Positions 60,113-64,000 of a DNA stretch of 64,000 bases are shown here, piece after piece (within the stretch, counting starts at the first letter, position 1; each line of letters begins with the position of its first letter). This stretch comes from Solenopsis invicta (Eukaryota; Arthropoda; Insecta; Hymenoptera; Formicidae). The notes below the pieces were generated by a model that had not been told where the DNA came from, ran no database searches, and saw only the letters and a list, made by a program, of their open reading frames with translations. The position numbers and the translations under genes were made by a program. The stretch spans positions 1,838,501 to 1,902,500 of the forward strand of contig NC_052678.1 of NCBI RefSeq assembly GCF_016802725.1. The letters run 5' to 3'.

Positions 60113-60611
60113 CCCAGATAGCACAAAATATTTATAAAATATTTACTAAATATTTATAATATTTATTTTAATATTTTATAAACATTTATCAAAACATTTA
60201 ATAAATGTTTTTATGGCCGTAGATTAGACTGATCATAAATATTTATCATAAATGTTTTAAAAATATTTATGATTTATGATAATTATTTGAAAATGTTCAA
60301 AACATCCGCATAAATATTATATTACACCACATAATCCCAATGAGTAAAACAATATTTCTATATTTTAAAAAACAATTTTCGCAAAAAAATTCCATTCTTA
60401 GGAATTTTTTTCGGAAATTCCGAAGCGGTCATCCATCCAAGTCGCGACCAATATTTTAGAAAATATTTTAACAATATTTTTGATAAAGTTTTTCATAATC
60501 TTTTTCCGTCATATATATAAAATATATATAAAATATTTCTATAATATTTATAAAAAATATTTATGATATATATTTATTAATATTTATCATAAATATTGTG
60601 TGCTATCTGGG
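60113..60611. mobile_element. MITE with CCCAGATAGCACA ends and AAATATTT repeats
   Basis: CCCAGATAGCACAAAATATT at 60113 and, reversed, CCCAGATAGCACACAATATT at 60611 are TIRs. The interior is dominated by AAATATTTATAA-type words. No coding region. Confidence 0.65.
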
Positions 60612-61091
60612 AATAAAAAGCTGTCACAAGTTGCATCGCCAAATATTCTAACAATCCGTCAATTTTATTCAGATGAACTTGAAATTTTGAGAGAATATTC
60701 TTTAAATGTTGTATACAATGCCAAAAAGCAATTTTTTTTTTAAGTTTTTGATTAGGTATCTCTTATACAATTCTAGACATTTGGATACAATTTTAGCAAA
60801 GACTCGAACCACATTCATCTTTTGATGCGCCGATTTTATCGACAGTTTTGTGAAATGGATAGTGGTTTAGTTCTAAATGCAAGTATTGACGTTAGTGGCG
60901 TTAGTGTACATGAAAAAGACCCGGATGGCCGTTCTTAGGTTTTTCTCTAGCACTGTGGCGAGTGAGTGACATCAAGTGACACCCAGCGCAGGCAGGTTAT
61001 TCTGCCGGAACAAAATCCATTGGTAAACATGCAGCAGCCGCCGCAGCATTACCATCGTGAGTGACCCGTCGTCATTACGCCCGACGATATA
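60612..61091 (+). promoter_or_regulatory. PPP1R2: Promoter and 5' UTR of PPP1R2
   Basis: AT-rich DNA to about 60850, then GC-richer sequence leading to the ATG at 61092. The transcription start is not evident; no TATA box was seen. Confidence 0.4.
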
Positions 61092-64000
61092 ATGGCAGAG
61101 AACCTGTCGAAACGGCCTTCCAAGGGTATCCTCAAAACATCCAGCAGTTTTGACAATCCGGAGGCGCCTAGGTGAGAAACCGACGTTAATTGAATTTCGA
61201 TATGCTTGCATAAAAATAGAGATAACGCGCGCGAACGTCGCCGTCCCGACGTTAAAGGCGGTACGCGTGACTCGCGTGTCACGCGCGCTACACGATTGTT
61301 CAGTATTTATAAATCGCCGCGTCCGTGTCGGGCTTCGACGAATCCGGTAAGAGAGAGAGAAGAGATCGCCGAGCTCTCCTCTCGGGGATACGTGCGCTTA
61401 ATTCAATATCCAGCTCATCCAGCTTTTTGCTCAACGTCACCTTAGAAACATGATAGTTTAAAGATTTTCCTCCCTGGAAAACGTGAAAACATCTTCTTTT
61501 TTAATCAAATTTGATGATTAAAGTAAGCACATTCCTTTGGATTAAATTTAACGAAAGACGAGAAAGATAAAAATTAAAAGAATAAAATTGTTTGAATATT
61601 TGCTTAGAATGTAAAGTGACTGACATTACCCAGCGTTAGTTGACACAGATTCTATTTTTAGATTAGATGATGAACACCATTTTTTTATTTACCTCACTTT
61701 AATCAAACTGTAGACCGAGCAAGGAAACAACATGGGACGAGATGAATATCATTGCCACTCTTCATCCTGCTGATAAGGACTATGGCCACATGAAGATCGA
61801 AGAACCGAAAACCCCGTATAATTTTGAAGGCCTCCAAAATGAGCATGAGTTTGATCAATTAGATGCTAGTGCTCTTGCAGCAAAGTGAGTAGAAAAGGAT
61901 AATTACGTATCTAATAATTATTAATATAAATTGTATTATCAATTACATGCTAATGAAAATTTGAAATACTTGATATTATTTACTTGTTTGTTAAAATTCA
62001 GATTAGCTGGAGGTAGTAAGCCCAAAATCTTTGAGGAATCCAGTGAAGAAGAGGAGGATGAAGAAACTCCTGAAGAAAAAGGTCAGCCAAAAGATACTTT
62101 TATTTTCCCAGATAGCAAAACGCTAGCAATTATTGATAAATTGGTAAAAAATCAGATTTTGACTGTAGATTCAAAGTCATCTGCTTGATCAAGTTGCTCA
62201 CAATCTGTCGATAGAGATATTTACTATCAGAAAAAAGGCAGAAACCTGGATTTTTTAAACCAGTTTTTTTATTTTTGAAAATTATAAATTTTCATAGAAT
62301 TTTATTAGTACTCAAAAAAATTTTTGAAATTTTATTTATAAATTTACATTATATCTCTCTGACAAAGATGTTTCTTTGATCATTTTTTGTGAATAATGCA
62401 AAATCGATAAACAATAAATATGGCATACACATCTATGTATATTTTCGTGCAATTCGCAAATTTTTATTAAAAAATTGATAATTAAAAACAACGCATTGTT
62501 CTAAACTAATATTACATGTTTTGTCACTTTTTGTATTCTGATGAACTAGATATATATTGCAGGCAAATTATAAGTCATATATAATTTTATTTTTTTAGTA
62601 CTTTTTCAAAATTTTATTTTTAATATTTAAAACTCACAAGTGGTTTTTATTTATGATTATATCATTAAGAAATCTTAAAAGGTGTGATAAAATTAATTTA
62701 TTTCAAAATTACATTAAAGAATTATTTAATCTCATCTGAAAATTTTTCAATATTTTGAGGATTTTCAGGGAATTCTTTTATAAAATTTGAATAAACATCT
62801 TTTGTCATATTATCAGCAAATTGGTAATAAAAGCTGCAAATCTTGTTTGATTTCTACTGCTAATCTGTTAACATAGTATGCCAACACACTTTGTCACATT
62901 TGTGACGGCAGTTTGTCGACATCAGACATAATACATATTTTATGTATAATTTGTTGCTTTCCTGTGAAAAAATTTTGTCGAATAATTAATTAAAATGTTA
63001 CTAAAAATTTTCTGAAATTGTTGCACGTTTTGAAACAACAGATTTCAATAGAACTATTAAAATTGTTTTATTTTTGGCACTTTGACGTCTAATTTTGAGA
63101 ACGCTTTTAAGAAATCGTTTAAGAAATTTTATTTTAAAAAATACTCTTTTCAAGACAAAAGTAAAAAAATTACGTTGTTTTACTTACAAGAAATATAGAA
63201 CTTCTGTGTCCTCTTAGCAGCAGTGTCATAAATTACTCACGAGTGAACAACTTCCGTAACTTTCAATTTTCGAATATTTTAGCAATAATTAACAACATTT
63301 TTAGCGAAATGTTAGAGAAATTTCAATATATTTACAAAGAGAGATCACTACATTTTCAGTGACTATTCTGCAATTTAATTGAAAACTCTTCTTATCAAAG
63401 GTATCAGAGAAATTTCAATATTTTCAGAGAAATATTATTAAATTTTCAGAATAATTTTCAGGCAAATTTTAGTTCAGTTTTACAGAAGTTTCATAAATTT
63501 TTCGGCAAACATTCAACAATTTGAGTAAAAATCATTTTAGCAAAAAAATTTCAATTTTCAGTGAAATTTTTGGATTTTGTAGAGAATTATCAGTTTAATG
63601 ACTTTTCTTTTTTCATTTTTTTGCTGAAAAAAATAGTAATTAGGGTTTCTATCATCAAAAATTAATAATATTAAGATATATTAAAAGATAATATTAAAAA
63701 GATGAAAAAACGAGCAATTCAAATAAAGATAGTAAAGACAGAAAATTATATTTTAATATTAAATCATTAATTATTACGCATGTTTAAAACTTTACAGTCT
63801 TCCTCAACCAAATATTAATAAGTTAATATGTTATAATATTATAATGTAGATATTATAATAAAAATAACAGAAACCAAAAGATATTAATAACACCTGCTCT
63901 GTTCAAAATCTGTCTCTGCAGACATTGCTTTATCTGGATTTATGATATATAAAAATTTTGATCATCAATGCGTTCTATTTTTAGAGAGGAGAAGAGCCTT
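61092..64000 (+). CDS. PPP1R2: Protein phosphatase 1 inhibitor 2 (runs off the window)
   Basis: Exons 61092-61171, 61714-61884, 62002-62081 and 63985 onward join in frame. Exon 1 gives MAENLSKRPSKGILKTSSSF, with the KGILK motif that binds PP1. Exon 2 gives TTWDEMNIIATLHPADKDYG then MKIEEPKTPY, matching the WDEMNI and EP-TPY signatures of inhibitor 2. Exon 3 gives LAGGSKPKIFEESSEEEEDE. The last visible exon starts after TTTTTAG and, joined at phase 1, reads ERRRA and is then cut. That is the expected approach to the KRKxHYNE segment, which inserts into the PP1 active site. Known role: binds and inhibits the PP1 catalytic subunit, and is reversed by GSK3 phosphorylation of the Thr in TPY. The exon 3 donor is AAAG|GTCAGC; if unspliced, the frame runs to a TGA at 62186-62188. 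Confidence 0.92.
62082..62188 (+). other. PPP1R2: Read-through tail of PPP1R2 exon 3
   Basis: If the donor at 62082 is not used, 35 more codons follow (ending KSSA, TGA), giving about 147 residues without the HYNE segment. The stretch is open and somewhat less AT-rich than the rest of the intron. It could be a real alternative end or simply the start of an intron. Confidence 0.4.
62189..63984. other. Last visible intron of PPP1R2
   Basis: AT-rich, with repeated AGAGAAATTTCAATATTTTCAG-like words at 63310-63560. No gene or structured element was identified. Confidence 0.45.

Noticed and set aside
1..64000. tRNA, rRNA genes and CRISPR arrays
   Set aside because: No box A/B-like cloverleaf, rRNA core sequence or regularly spaced repeat array was noticed on reading; a covariance search was not possible.

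Overview
The window is nuclear DNA of an insect, most likely a hymenopteran and possibly an ant. The sequence supports this with AT-rich intergenic DNA and introns, short spliced exons with GT-AG borders, CpG-rich patches at 5' ends, remnants of insect-type retroelements (a gypsy-like LTR element and a Penelope-like element), and a dense population of inverted-repeat DNA elements. The taxon is an inference, because nothing here identifies a species.

Three protein-coding genes can be assembled, all on the + strand. Gene A (16.9-25.7 kb) has at least three exons. It encodes a small protein I could not name, with a basic start, a PPSY motif, a Cys-rich block and a C-terminal CALL prenylation box. 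The second gene (47.0-57.6 kb, with a possible alternative first exon at 40.2 kb) is a BCAR3/NSP-family adaptor of about 802 residues. It carries an SH2 domain, a Gln/His-rich linker and a Cdc25-like Cas-binding domain. All seven exons join in phase. The third gene (61.1 kb to the window end) is protein phosphatase inhibitor 2 (PPP1R2), and its last visible exon is cut by the window edge.

Layout: 0-2.8 kb is an internally deleted LTR retrotransposon in minus orientation with a broken gag. 2.8-3.7 kb is a Penelope-like endonuclease remnant followed by a small hammerhead ribozyme. 3.9-8.5 kb holds inverted-repeat elements, including a 4-kb fold-back with a nested palindromic element. 8.5-16.9 kb is mostly noncoding and contains the upstream flank of gene A. 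The first resolved intron of gene A carries a 5.5-kb nested fold-back element with a GC-rich core. 25.7-40 kb is intergenic with several MITEs. 40-53 kb holds the presumed promoters and long introns of BCAR3, with more MITEs and microsatellites. 57.6-61 kb is the BCAR3-PPP1R2 intergenic region with two MITEs that share terminal motifs.

The genes are not an operon and show no joint pathway. BCAR3-type adaptors link tyrosine-kinase signalling to Cas scaffolds, and inhibitor 2 regulates protein phosphatase 1. The most unusual signals are the Penelope-linked minimal hammerhead, the group of MITEs with CCC-ANNAGCA-like ends and palindromic-word interiors, the possible myristoylated alternative first exon of BCAR3, and the uncharacterised CaaX protein. 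All coordinates of repeats were found by eye and are approximate to a few bases.
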